This document shows, piece after piece, positions 35,545 through 44,689 of a stretch of DNA of 64,000 nt. Every line of letters begins with the position of its first letter. Within the stretch, counting starts at the first letter, position 1. Made by a program: the position numbers and the translations under genes. This DNA is from Sphingobacterium deserti (lineage in GTDB: Bacteria > Bacteroidota > Bacteroidia > Sphingobacteriales > Sphingobacteriaceae): positions 119,269 to 183,268 of the forward strand of contig NZ_JJMU01000066.1 in the NCBI RefSeq assembly GCF_000757725.1. Direction: 5' to 3'. The notes beneath the pieces were generated by a model, which worked only from the letters and a program-made list of their open reading frames with translations, searched no databases and had not been told where the DNA came from.

Positions 35545-36708
35545 TTAGCGTTTTTTTGTTGATTTTTTGTTCTGGCGGTTTCGTTTTTTACCATGTACGG
35601 CCTCATCATCCACATCATCCGTGAGGTTCAGCCCTAATATTGGTGATATTAGAGGTTCCTCTACGGTCACGCAGACTGCTGAACGGTCATGCTTGTCCAT
35701 CGCAGAATCTTGGTGCTTGCCCTTTGCCCGTGGCTCGCCTTCACTATAGGTTAAAGCAGCCGGACACTCGCTTTTATCCTCCCTTATTCTAGGCGAGGTC
35801 TTCTCCGCGGTGCTCATTAGTCGTGCTAGCGGATAGACCTGACTTCCCTTGAATACATTATTTTTGCTATAGTCAATGATGGTATAACCGTAGGGTAGCT
35901 TTCCACTAGCCGAGTGGAAAACAAAGTGTAGACCGAATCGTAATGCTAGCTTACGCGTCAGCTCAGAAGTAAAGATTCCCTTTTCCTCCTCGAGCTTCTG
36001 ATCAAACTGATAGCGATATTTATCGATCAGCGCATAGATTTGCTTCTCTCGGGCGGAATCTTCGCTGTACTGCCTTATCTGCTTATCAATATCTTCCCAG
36101 CGCACTTCACCAAGCAATTTTCCAAACTTGAAAAGTTTGAGGAGCTGATCCTCTTGGGTTAGCGTGTACCCGCGGTTCTCCAGTAATGTTCGAAACTGCG
36201 CTCTTGTAATGAAATTATATCGTAGCGCATCAGTAAGATCTTTCTGCATTTTATGAAGCGCATTCTCGCCAAGAATCTCGTTGAGCACTTCATAGGCTCG
36301 GATCTTTTCGAAACTGTTATCGATCTTTTTACCCTCTTTACCTACCCTTGTTGATACGATATGCACATGATGATTAGCGGTATCGCTGTGCAGGATCACT
36401 AGGTATGGCTGCTCGCCGTACCCCATCCCCTGCATCCAGTCATGTGCCACAGCGCTGAGTTCGCCGGTCGCGTGCTGTTTGCCTTTTGCAGAGATCACCA
36501 CATGTAACTGCGGATACTTGATGCGGGAACTCATCGAAGAAACGGCCTCGAGATAATTGATATAGTCCTGTGGCCGCAGCTCCGTTAAACCTTGAAGCGC
36601 ATCGAAGTTACGCGTACTGAGTAGCTCCCCCTGATCGGAATCCACCTTATTGGTGTTATAGCGCACCCCACCAAAGCTGGTTGATTTACGAAGAAATTTA
36701 ACGATCAT
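35545..36708 (-). CDS. mobB: relaxase (MobB, MOBP/VirD2-type)
   Basis: 387 aa from ATG 36708 (MIVKFLRKSTSFGGVRYN). Relaxase motif III is clear: VILHSDTANHHVHIVSTRVG (HxDxxxxHxH-like metal triad). Tyrosines near the N-terminus (RYNTNK) are candidate nicking residues. The C-terminus is basic (HGKKRNRQNKKSTKKR) as in translocated relaxases. It nicks oriT and is carried with DNA. Confidence 0.92.
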   Translation of the reverse strand: MIVKFLRKSTSFGGVRYNTNKVDSDQGELLSTRNFDALQGLTELRPQDYINYLEAVSSMSSRIKYPQLHVVISAKGKQHATGELSAVAHDWMQGMGYGEQPYLVILHSDTANHHVHIVSTRVGKEGKKIDNSFEKIRAYEVLNEILGENALHKMQKDLTDALRYNFITRAQFRTLLENRGYTLTQEDQLLKLFKFGKLLGEVRWEDIDKQIRQYSEDSAREKQIYALIDKYRYQFDQKLEEEKGIFTSELTRKLALRFGLHFVFHSASGKLPYGYTIIDYSKNNVFKGSQVYPLARLMSTAEKTSPRIREDKSECPAALTYSEGEPRAKGKHQDSAMDKHDRSAVCVTVEEPLISPILGLNLTDDVDDEAVHGKKRNRQNKKSTKKR

Positions 36709-36716
36709 ATGCGCGG

Positions 36717-37127
36717 CTATTTTTTGATGGCGCGTAAAAGATGTCGCCAAGTTATGTCCAATTGCTTCTGAATTGCAGCGTGCTCCTCTAGCATTTTTTT
36801 AAGTTCCTCGGCTACATGGGGATGCAACTTACCTTGCTTGGCTAGCACATTGGCATGTCTTGCCAGTTGATTCAAGTTGTTCCCGATCCGGCCAAGTTCA
36901 GCTCCTTGACGCGAGAGTTCTCCTAAAACTTCCTTCACATTGACCATTGTTACCTCGCCGCTAGCGAAGATCTTCTTTCGGATGAGCTGCATGCGGTTCA
37001 TGCCGCTTTGCGTTTTCATCAGGTTAAGCTCTTCCAGCTCGCTCTCGGTGAGCTTAATAGTGACCACACGCAGACGCTTAGGATAGTCCTTAGCAGGCCT
37101 GCCCCTTATGTTAATTGGATCAGTCAT
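36717..37127 (-). CDS. mobA: relaxosome accessory protein (MobA/MobC-like)
   Basis: 136 aa with an N-terminal ribbon-helix-helix (RLRVVTIKLTESELEELNLM) and the typical GAELGRIGNNLNQLARHANV segment of bacterial mobilisation proteins. It binds oriT and helps the relaxase. 8 nt before mobB. Confidence 0.92.
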   Translation of the reverse strand: MTDPINIRGRPAKDYPKRLRVVTIKLTESELEELNLMKTQSGMNRMQLIRKKIFASGEVTMVNVKEVLGELSRQGAELGRIGNNLNQLARHANVLAKQGKLHPHVAEELKKMLEEHAAIQKQLDITWRHLLRAIKK

Positions 37128-37300
37128 CGGTATATTGATTAAGGTTTAAGAGGAAAAACAAGTTGCGCCGTTTTTCGATCCTTTCGGTTTAGGCTGACCA
37201 CAGGTCGGGCGAACCGGAAAGGCAAGGAATTTTTGGGTGCACCCAAAATACAACTTGCTGCTAACAAAACAAGAGTGGGTTTATGCCTTTGGTTGTTTTG
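37128..37300. other. candidate oriT region upstream of mobA-mobB
   Basis: oriT usually lies directly upstream of the mob genes. This stretch holds an 18-bp perfect palindrome TTTTGGGTGCACCCAAAA (37231-37248) and a widely spaced inverted pair CAAGTTG (37159) / CAACTTG (37251). No nic consensus could be assigned, so placement rests on position and symmetry. Confidence 0.4.
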
Positions 37301-37464
37301 TGTTTTGACACACTTGCAGGCTTTTCTTTCACTTTTATGTGTTGAATGTAATGCCTTAGTATTTTTGGAACTAGCGATTTTTTATTAAGTGAACTCAAAA
37401 ACATTGAACCCAATGTCTTGTATTACGCTCTAATTGTATTTAAAATCATCGATTTTCGCCTCGG

Positions 37465-37984
37465 AAGGCTCATCACTCAAATAGGCAATTAACTAATCTG
37501 GCTCTCCACCTAGCAACCCATCTGCCAAGTTGCTCAATACATTAGTAGCTAAACATCTTAATAGCCTATCTGCTAATTGACAAATCTATAGAATTGCTTA
37601 TTTACTAATTAATGGCTGAGCTGAGTAGCACCATAACTAAGTATGGTATCGTTTGGTCAGCTGTCTAGTGATATAGTTGGCTAGTTATCAAGCCAATTTG
37701 TTAAGCGCTACAACAGCCTATCACTTGGTATGCTAATCAGCTAATAACTTGTGTAACAAAATCCGTCATTATAGTACTACCCCATCAGCTTAATAGCTAA
37801 TCTGCCAACTGACCTTTTGCTTATCAAATTAGCCGGCTAATTAAGCATGCCGCCAATTGGATCATCAGCCAAGCATATTACCAGAACTTTTGTTCCATAG
37901 TCAATTTGGAAAATAACAAGTAGGCTATTTGGTAAAGTATTTGGCAAATTAGCCATTAAGCAGCTTGGCAGTATGCCAAATAAC
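37465..37984. repeat. degenerate octamer array with 8-nt periodicity
   Basis: Cut into consecutive octamers from 37465, about 65 units keep one register without indels. The units resemble NYWGCYAA: TCTGCCAA (37521), GTAGCTAA (37545), TCTGCTAA (37569), TATGCTAA (37729), TCAGCTAA (37737), ATAGCTAA (37793), TCTGCCAA (37801), TCAGCCAA (37865). By hand count, A occupies the eighth place in 33 of the first 43 units and C the fifth in 26 of 43. Some units carry TTGG at places 5-8, the complement of CCAA. Stops fill all frames, so it is non-coding. It fades towards the primase 3' end. Confidence 0.75.
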
Positions 37985-37992
37985 AACGGAAA

Positions 37993-38973
37993 TTATCTTT
38001 TGAAGGAAGACATCATCTTTTCATAGATATGTGATTCTTCGTAGATGACGGCCTGAGATGGTCTACTGATCAGCAAATCATTGTAATCTTTATATTTCCG
38101 GTAGAGACTTGAGCGATCTTGGGCGTGCGGTACTACATTTTTTAATTGCAGGAAGGCCTTCTCACCTGCTCTGTCTCGATCGAAGTACGCCTGAACAGAA
38201 GGAAACGATGCAATCTTGGATAAAGCAGAGTCCAGTAGATTAACCGAGTTGAGTACAATGACGGTATCAGTAGCCTTAGGGTTATCGGCAAGCCAGCTCA
38301 AATAATCCATGTACCCTTCAAATAACGTAACTCTTGACTCCGATCCAGCTATCGTTGTGATGCCTTTACGACCTAAACATGCCTTGAACTTGAAATGCTT
38401 TCCTTTGTTGCTGAGCTCCCAGCTGCCGAGATCGTTTTGCCACCCCGCGCAGAAAAAAGACTTTCCAGCCTTTGGCCCCGTGACAATTTCATAATAGACT
38501 TCTTTAATACGACCTTTAGCCTGCTCATATATACCACGGCCTTTCAGATAGGCTTTGATTTTTTGGTTGTCGCCAATTTCCTTTATACCCGTCACTTTGT
38601 AATTGGTGAGCTTTTCGGACTGCGAGGTGGTCTTCCGAGGTCGACTGGCCGGCTGAATATTCGCTGGGAGGTCCAAAAGCATTGTTTCGCTTATCCTTTT
38701 AAGTACCTGCCCGAAATCTGAAGGAAACCAGTAAGCAAGCGCAAAATCGATCACATTGCCGCCTTGCTTTTGGGAAACGCCGGCGCCACCGTGATCAAAC
38801 CAAACGTTTAGATTCTCATTGACGCAGAGTGAGGGCGTCCGTTCCTCTCGAAGCATACTCTTGTAAAATAACTCTTTGCCACTACGGTAGGATGGCCGGT
38901 GTCCTAGTTTTGCGAGCAGATCCACGAGGGACACGTCCCGCTTTATCTGGTCGGCCGATGTAATATTTGCCAT
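37993..38973 (-). CDS. toprim-domain primase-like protein
   Basis: 326 aa. N-terminal part resembles the CHC2-primase start (VSLVDLLAKLGHRPSYRSGK; HGGAGVSQKQGGNVIDFALA) with few zinc-ligand cysteines. The C-terminal toprim domain has the acidic motif LFEGYMDYLSWL and AYFDRDRAGEKAF (DxD). Element-borne primases of this kind prime the transferred strand. The gene's 3' end touches the octamer array. Confidence 0.87.
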   Translation of the reverse strand: MANITSADQIKRDVSLVDLLAKLGHRPSYRSGKELFYKSMLREERTPSLCVNENLNVWFDHGGAGVSQKQGGNVIDFALAYWFPSDFGQVLKRISETMLLDLPANIQPASRPRKTTSQSEKLTNYKVTGIKEIGDNQKIKAYLKGRGIYEQAKGRIKEVYYEIVTGPKAGKSFFCAGWQNDLGSWELSNKGKHFKFKACLGRKGITTIAGSESRVTLFEGYMDYLSWLADNPKATDTVIVLNSVNLLDSALSKIASFPSVQAYFDRDRAGEKAFLQLKNVVPHAQDRSSLYRKYKDYNDLLISRPSQAVIYEESHIYEKMMSSFKR

Positions 38974-39036
38974 AAAAATAAATTTTAGAATGAGTTAATT
39001 GGATCGGGCCGATTTGGGAACGGCCTCTATAAATAG

Positions 39037-39066
39037 AAAAAGGGAGTCGACCTAACGTCGCTCCCC
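39037..39066 (-). terminator. hairpin terminator upstream of the primase gene
   Basis: On the minus strand GGGAGCGAC-GTTAG-GTCGACTCCC (one bulged T) is followed by TTTTTCT, a classic intrinsic terminator. It would stop transcripts arriving from the right before the primase, or act as an attenuator in its leader. Confidence 0.6.
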
Positions 39067-39846
39067 TATGTAAACTCAATAAAATCTTATTTAAATGGTT
39101 ATTCGACAATCCGTATCACTACGATCAAAGGATCATTGACAAACAACTATTTGGGAATACTCACGTTGGCGCACAAGCGCCCGCCAAAACTGGCTGCCTA
39201 AGGTTCAAGGTTTGTAGACAAATTGAGTATACATACCTCTGCACTTAATTTCAAGAGAAATGCTTCTTCCCACGATGTCAAAGAACGAGTCCTTTATCGT
39301 GGTCAAAATTCAACACTGTCAAAAACCATTTTTCCCAATATTCAGATGTTGGGAATAAAAAATTGGATTAAATAAATAGTTTAGCCACTTCAAATCGCAG
39401 CTCATTACTAGATAAAAACGAATATTTTGATAAAAGCGAATGCAATGCAACGTAAAAATGTTAATAACAACCTATCCAACTTGGCATCGTTACTAAATCT
39501 ATGCTCAAACTACAAAAAATAGATTCTATAACACCTATTTATAAAATAGCAACACATACTATACACAACAAATATGTTTAACGGAAAAAAGTGATTCGGC
39601 AGGAGCTTGTCAACATATCTTTATTAGGAATACTTTAATTTATAAGGTTGTAATCGCCGTTTTCATCAACAGGATTTTCAGTAGAGCTTTTGTAACGTAC
39701 TCCGCAAAAACTTATCGGTTTCTCTTCACCAAAAGTCCATCTTGTGACATACAACCTTTTTTACGGAACCGTCGGGCAATAGAAAGTCTTCGGCGTCATG
39801 CAAAAACACTTTTCAACTTCCACAGCCCACCCAAAGATCCATACCA
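39067..39846. other. intergenic region, no gene seen
   Basis: AT-rich, with scattered A-tracts and a weak hairpin (TCCCAA/TTGGGA, around 39332-39354) followed by T-rich sequence on the minus strand. No credible frame or RNA recognised. It separates the conjugation module from the accessory genes to the right. Confidence 0.5.
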
Positions 39847-39969
39847 TTACTTTTTCTTTTTGACGGATACATTTGCCACGCTATCTTTAGTTGGCGTATC
39901 CTTTTCTTTTTGATAAGAAGATTGCTTCTTATCTTTTGTACTCTTTTCCTTTTTTGGGTCTTTACTCAT
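39847..39969 (-). CDS. 40-aa lysine-rich hypothetical protein
   Basis: From ATG 39969: highly charged and lysine/serine-rich (MSKDPKKEKSTKDKKQSSY), ending VANVSVKKKK. Small basic disordered proteins like this are common in Sphingobacteria. No fold or function recognised. It could be spurious, but the composition differs from flanking AT-rich DNA. Confidence 0.4.
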   Translation of the reverse strand: MSKDPKKEKSTKDKKQSSYQKEKDTPTKDSVANVSVKKKK

Positions 39970-40570
39970 GATAAAATATATTGGGATGAAAATATTAATG
40001 GAATGTCCATTTACTGATACACAAAGCATCGGTTGAAATGTTAATGTCGACATCGATCTTTGTTTAATCCATCTAAATCTTAGGATTTTGATAAGATATT
40101 AAGTTGTCAAAAACACCTATAAATGAAATGCTATTGAAAAATCTTCTTCAAAAGAAGAAGCGCTGATGATATAAGTAATTGAGTGAGGAATTCGCCACGA
40201 TCCTAAAGATACAAAAAATCTTACGCTTCTGAGCGTATTATTTGCCTCTTGGATCAAAGTTTGAATGCTAGCAAAAGCCGGAAAATGAATACTTAAGTAG
40301 CGAAGCTCGTTCCCGTCCACTTCTCAACTTTCTACCGTTAAACAGCAGGAATTTTAGACTTAGCGCCATCTTGACCGGCGAGGACACGCTAAATACGCCC
40401 AAGACATCAACATTTAACAAAATCAGCCAACATCAGCGTAAGAACATCTTTTTAAAAAGTAAATATCTTTTGCCTTTTATTCCATAACGTACAATCATCC
40501 TTTCGGTAACCTGACGACGCCCTCCTTGCCTTACGTCCATGATAAGAAAATTAAAATCGAAACACGCGCG

Positions 40571-42790
40571 TTAAGAAATTTTGACGGCATAGTTCCCTAT
40601 TTTCAACCTTGCCAAAAGGTAACTTAATGTAGACTCCGCTCCCTGATTTATGTTTACGTTAAGCTCTTCGAGCCCATCGAAGCACCCACCGGTTACGGGA
40701 TTATAGACGATTTGTTTCAAATGGTTTCTTCCCAAGAACCATTCAAAGGCAGCTACCGCCATCTCGCGGTACCTCAATTCTCCGCTATCCTTATAAAACA
40801 GGTCAAGTGCTAGGATCGTATATGCAACATCAACAGGCTGCTCTCCACCTTTTAATTCGACGTTAACGCCGCCACGTTGTGCCCATCCCTTGTTCGAAAT
40901 AACATGTATCTCTCCATCAAGAAAGATTTTGTCAATCAAAAAATGAAATGATCGATAAGCAACCTCTTTGTATGCAGGTATGGAAGTCCGCCCAAATGCT
41001 AAAAGAAGAGCTTCTGGGATTAAACTGTTAGCATAAGTAAGGTAGGATTCATACCAGCGCCAGTCCTCTGAACTTTCATGGGTAAACATCGCAACCAAGC
41101 GATCTGCGAGCGCAATGATTACCGGATTGTATTCCTCTGATCCTAAATAACTAAGGCCTTTAATCGTAAATGCCATTGATCTCGTAGACTGATAATTGAG
41201 AAAGTTGGGTGCTGCCCTTCTTAAGAGGTCATTCGCAACATTCACTAGATTTGCAGGTAGTATCTGCGATCTTGAAAGCAATTCTCCGAGGGCCCATACG
41301 GCCCTACCGTTTGCATCCTCCAAATTTTCGTTAAAATTCTGTTTTGTAAACTTTTTGTCGGTGTCTACATAATTTAAAAAAGTACCATCTTCTTGGATAC
41401 AATGACCAATAAAATGAAGATATGTTGAAACGAGTTTGAGGCAATCAAGATCACGATACTGATCGTAATAGTAAAGAATGGCCACCAGGGCGCGAGCATT
41501 ATCGTCAAGCGCATATCCACTCTGCAGATCTGGCGTATTGATTTCTGCAAACTGTATAAATCCGAAAGGGGTGGTCATTCGTTTTACATGTTCCAGATTG
41601 ATAGTGGGAACCGAATACCGTAATGTAGTGAATGAATCATTTACATCATTAAAGATTTGAACATGTGCTAAAGCAGAATTTTGCCAAGATGTTGCCACCG
41701 TCTTTTGTATATTGACGTTTCGAATTTTCTCGCGTTCCTTTTGCTCGAAGCGCAATAATTCGCTGACAGCCTCTGCTAACTGTCCTGCGTCCCCGAAATC
41801 AATCATTCTACCCATATCAGCTTTTAGCAACTCTTGGGCGTGCGGAATTGGAGTTGACACAATGGGACATCCGGATGCTAGCGCATAGGCGAAAGTTCCG
41901 CTTACCGCTTGCGTGGGATCTTTGGAAGTGAAGAGATAGACGTCGGTCAACTGAAGATAGCTTAAAAGATCGACAGTAGAGAGGAACTCGTTTACGAAAC
42001 GAACATTATGTGATAGCGCATTCCTCCTTACAAATTCCTCCAGTTTATCCCTGTATTGCTCTCCTTCTTGCTCTAAAAGCACAGGATGGGTCATTCCTAA
42101 TACAAGAAAGAGAACCTCAGGAAAGGCCTGAACAATCACCGGTAATGCTTCCAAAGTAGTTTCTATACTTTTCCCAGGCCCCAATAGGCCGAATGTACTA
42201 AGCACTTCTCTGTTTTCCACATCATAAAGCACACGCAGCTCATTTTTATCAATTGCCGGAGATAAATGTGTACCGTGAGGTACTACAATGATTTGACGTG
42301 GGTCCAAATGATAGTCTTTTACAAGAATATCCGCAGAATTTTGGGTCATGACGATTATTTTTTTACAAGAATGGGCTATGTCGCGTACTTTTTTTACCAT
42401 CTGAGACGTCGGTGTCGGCAACACCGTATGAAAAGTTAGAACAATGTCCTTATTTAGCTGGTTCAGAAAATAGACAAAGTTATCTTCCGCTTTATGGAAA
42501 AGTCCAAACTCATGTTGAATACACACCATATCGATATCCAACGATTGGTTGATCGCGTCACTTATCCGTTGAAACGACTTCGCTTCGGAAACATCCAGGA
42601 TCGCGAATGTATCAAATTCATACTGATGAACATCTTGGGAAATCTCCAAGGGAATGTAATAGGAATCGAAAGATGATTCAAATTGCGTTTCTATAGAATT
42701 TATTAGATCTGTTGCATAGGTTGCAATTCCGCAGGCGCGTGGGGGAAAGGTAGATATAAAAGCTATACCTTGCTTATTTTCGAATGTCAT
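40571..42790 (-). CDS. GT4-type glycosyltransferase fused to an alpha-toroid domain
   Basis: 739 aa. Residues about 1-370 are a GT-B glycosyltransferase: ISTFPPRACGIATYATDLIN, CIQHEFGLFHKAED, IIVVPHGTHLSP, LSTFGLLGPGKSIE, VYLFTSKDPTQAVSGTFAYA. Residues about 400-739 are helical repeats (GFIQFAEINTPDLQSGYALD; DDNARALVAILYYYDQYRD; RMAFTIKGLSYLGSEEYNP) like alpha/alpha-toroid glycosidase-type domains. Probably makes or processes a surface glycan. No partner gene nearby. Confidence 0.78.
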   Translation of the reverse strand: MTFENKQGIAFISTFPPRACGIATYATDLINSIETQFESSFDSYYIPLEISQDVHQYEFDTFAILDVSEAKSFQRISDAINQSLDIDMVCIQHEFGLFHKAEDNFVYFLNQLNKDIVLTFHTVLPTPTSQMVKKVRDIAHSCKKIIVMTQNSADILVKDYHLDPRQIIVVPHGTHLSPAIDKNELRVLYDVENREVLSTFGLLGPGKSIETTLEALPVIVQAFPEVLFLVLGMTHPVLLEQEGEQYRDKLEEFVRRNALSHNVRFVNEFLSTVDLLSYLQLTDVYLFTSKDPTQAVSGTFAYALASGCPIVSTPIPHAQELLKADMGRMIDFGDAGQLAEAVSELLRFEQKEREKIRNVNIQKTVATSWQNSALAHVQIFNDVNDSFTTLRYSVPTINLEHVKRMTTPFGFIQFAEINTPDLQSGYALDDNARALVAILYYYDQYRDLDCLKLVSTYLHFIGHCIQEDGTFLNYVDTDKKFTKQNFNENLEDANGRAVWALGELLSRSQILPANLVNVANDLLRRAAPNFLNYQSTRSMAFTIKGLSYLGSEEYNPVIIALADRLVAMFTHESSEDWRWYESYLTYANSLIPEALLLAFGRTSIPAYKEVAYRSFHFLIDKIFLDGEIHVISNKGWAQRGGVNVELKGGEQPVDVAYTILALDLFYKDSGELRYREMAVAAFEWFLGRNHLKQIVYNPVTGGCFDGLEELNVNINQGAESTLSYLLARLKIGNYAVKIS

Positions 42791-43114
42791 GAGGCTGTGT
42801 TTCTGTAGTTGTACAATCCCTGCGAGATGTGTTATTGTAGACTTACAACATGCAGTACGTAGGAAGGTTACTAAAGGTACACATAAAGTATTTAATAATG
42901 CTTATTTAAAAAATATAATTAATCTGGTAGTTATACATTGAGCTTGGAGAAACATTAATCACGTTCTACCAGACTTAACATGACTCAGTAATTAAACTCA
43001 ACTTGGTATAATAGGTCACTAACTCACCTTAAAAAATAGGCTTTTTTTGTTGTTTAGCACGGCGGTACAACATAAGCGTTTGCCGTTGCAAATGCAAGGG
43101 TGCCTTATTTAGAA

Positions 43115-43154
43115 CGCTGCGTCACATCCCCTTAGAGGTGGATGTGACGCAGCG
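43115..43154 (-). terminator. 15-bp perfect hairpin after the PRTRC operon
   Basis: CGCTGCGTCACATCC (43115-43129) and its exact complement (43140-43154) around a 10-nt loop, 15 nt beyond the ThiF stop. No strong T-run follows on the minus strand, so it may be an RNA-end stabiliser or weak terminator rather than an efficient one. Confidence 0.55.
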
Positions 43155-43168
43155 CGCCCTCAGCGCTT

Positions 43169-43975
43169 TCATCCAACCATTATCGGTTGAGACCTAAATT
43201 CCCCTAGATTCAAAAAGAATCCTCTGTGCACCGCCATTCCTTGCCGAAATAAGCTCCAAAGTAAGGAAGTGCCCATTTGTGCGAGCGCAGAATTGATATA
43301 CAGGTCCTGCTTTTGCAAAGCATCGGCAACTGAACAACTGGGTGTATCGTCTATGCTTTCAGACTTTGGGAGTAAATCAGCAAATTCATCCGTAACAAAA
43401 GGCAAATTTGCCACGGCATCGAATAGCTCCGATTTCGGTTGCGCAATTTTCCCGACGGTTGAAAGCAAAAGCTGTCCTGTACCTTGCGCATTGCCAAAGT
43501 CAAGCCAATATTTGGGGCGATTGCTATAATTACCGGTTTGTCCACTCTTAACTAGAATTTCAGCAATAACGAATCGCGCCTGCACGGTATCGACGCAAGA
43601 AATGGTCAAGGTTGCCGAAGCTTTTGTCGAGCCATCATTGAAGCTCTCCAAACCATACTTTGTTGTTGCCGCTTTCCATCGTGTTCCTGCCCAACGGTTC
43701 GCGCGATTGATTAAGGCTACGGATTTAAGTAATCCTAGTTCTGCGGAAGAAAAGCGCTGTCGGCCCAAGTTCGCTTCCTTGATTGTATCATCGTCCCAAA
43801 GACGCACCTGCAAACCTGCGTGACCTAAAGCGAGCAAGCTATGATTCATTTCCACAAGAGCGGTAAGCACCTTTGAACCCGTCCCTCCTGCCCCGATTAG
43901 ATTAATCGTAACAGGATTGGTCGGATTTAAGAGTTCGTTATCTACAAAATGAACTTTTTGTTTAGTAATATTCAT
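43169..43975 (-). CDS. PRTRC system ThiF-family (E1-like) protein
   Basis: 268 aa. Rossmann-type nucleotide site INLIGAGGTGSKVLTALVEM (GAGGTG 28-33), VRLWDDDTIKEANLGRQRF (Asp61-63, Asn69, Arg72) as in ThiF/E1 adenylating enzymes, then SCVDTVQARF and a candidate catalytic Cys214 in DDTPSCSVADAL. E1-like enzymes adenylate the C-terminus of ubiquitin-like proteins. Its start overlaps the PRTRC B stop by 4 nt. Last gene of the cassette. Confidence 0.9.
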   Translation of the reverse strand: MNITKQKVHFVDNELLNPTNPVTINLIGAGGTGSKVLTALVEMNHSLLALGHAGLQVRLWDDDTIKEANLGRQRFSSAELGLLKSVALINRANRWAGTRWKAATTKYGLESFNDGSTKASATLTISCVDTVQARFVIAEILVKSGQTGNYSNRPKYWLDFGNAQGTGQLLLSTVGKIAQPKSELFDAVANLPFVTDEFADLLPKSESIDDTPSCSVADALQKQDLYINSALAQMGTSLLWSLFRQGMAVHRGFFLNLGEFRSQPIMVG

Positions 43976-44685
43976 GGTAGTAAGGTTTTAATGGACAGAT
44001 TCGCCTTCTTTAGCACTTTCATCGGAAAGGGCTTTTCTGTATCAATTAAGCTTTCCCAAAGCAAGACACAGTTACATTTTATTGGCTCGTGACCATTCAT
44101 TAGATGGCTAAAGTAACTTTCAAAAAAATAGCTCTCCCATATTTGCACAAAACGTTCCAAAGAACGCTCATTTTGCAGATCAATATCCACCGTTCCCATA
44201 CACACCTTACCATCTTGATAGATGTTAAAGAAGGGCGCATGGTAAAGCGTCGTTCTTTCTGTTGGTAGTTTACCCGAAGCTAAGGCAAAGACCTGCAAAT
44301 TTTGCACATCTGCTTTCCAAAGCAAAGCCGGAATATGTGCTTTCCCGCTTTTTATGCCAAGAGCCGGAGCAAAGAACAACTCGCGGTTCTGCGGTTTGCT
44401 GTACCACAACACCTGTTTTTTTAAAGCATCAAAGTGTAGCACATGGCTTGGAAGCATGCCCTTAGCCGATAAGTAATTTAGCGTGCCCTCTGCTTGGTTG
44501 CTTAGCGATTTAGCTAGCTTCTCTGCTTCACGAATCGAAAGCGGATGCGCATTTATAGGACGCCCAAATGCATCCATATCAAAATACTCCACGTAAGTAT
44601 CTTTGTTTGTTTTTGCATTCTGGTAGATCATTAATCCTGCTTTGGCTTGGTACAGCTCTCCAATTTGATGGGTTATATCTTTCAT
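43972..44685 (-). CDS. PRTRC system protein B (E2-like)
   Basis: 237 aa. Pattern of PRTRC B: TYVEYFDMDAFGRPINAHPL and, in the second half, LYHAPFFNIYQDGKVCMGTV with Cys162 in the place of the E2-type catalytic cysteine. Published domain surveys group PRTRC B with prokaryotic E2-like folds; activity of this protein is not shown by the sequence. Sits between the 302-aa gene and ThiF. Confidence 0.85.
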   Translation of the reverse strand: MKDITHQIGELYQAKAGLMIYQNAKTNKDTYVEYFDMDAFGRPINAHPLSIREAEKLAKSLSNQAEGTLNYLSAKGMLPSHVLHFDALKKQVLWYSKPQNRELFFAPALGIKSGKAHIPALLWKADVQNLQVFALASGKLPTERTTLYHAPFFNIYQDGKVCMGTVDIDLQNERSLERFVQIWESYFFESYFSHLMNGHEPIKCNCVLLWESLIDTEKPFPMKVLKKANLSIKTLLP

Positions 44686-44689
44686 GGTA

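Noticed and set aside
37465..37984. CRISPR array or repeat-protein gene
   Set aside because: Units are 8 nt with no spacers, and stops occur in all six frames.
40117..40320. 67-codon frame on the minus strand before the glycosyltransferase
   Set aside because: No family, no promoter-like element and amino-acid use is ambiguous; kept out for lack of support.
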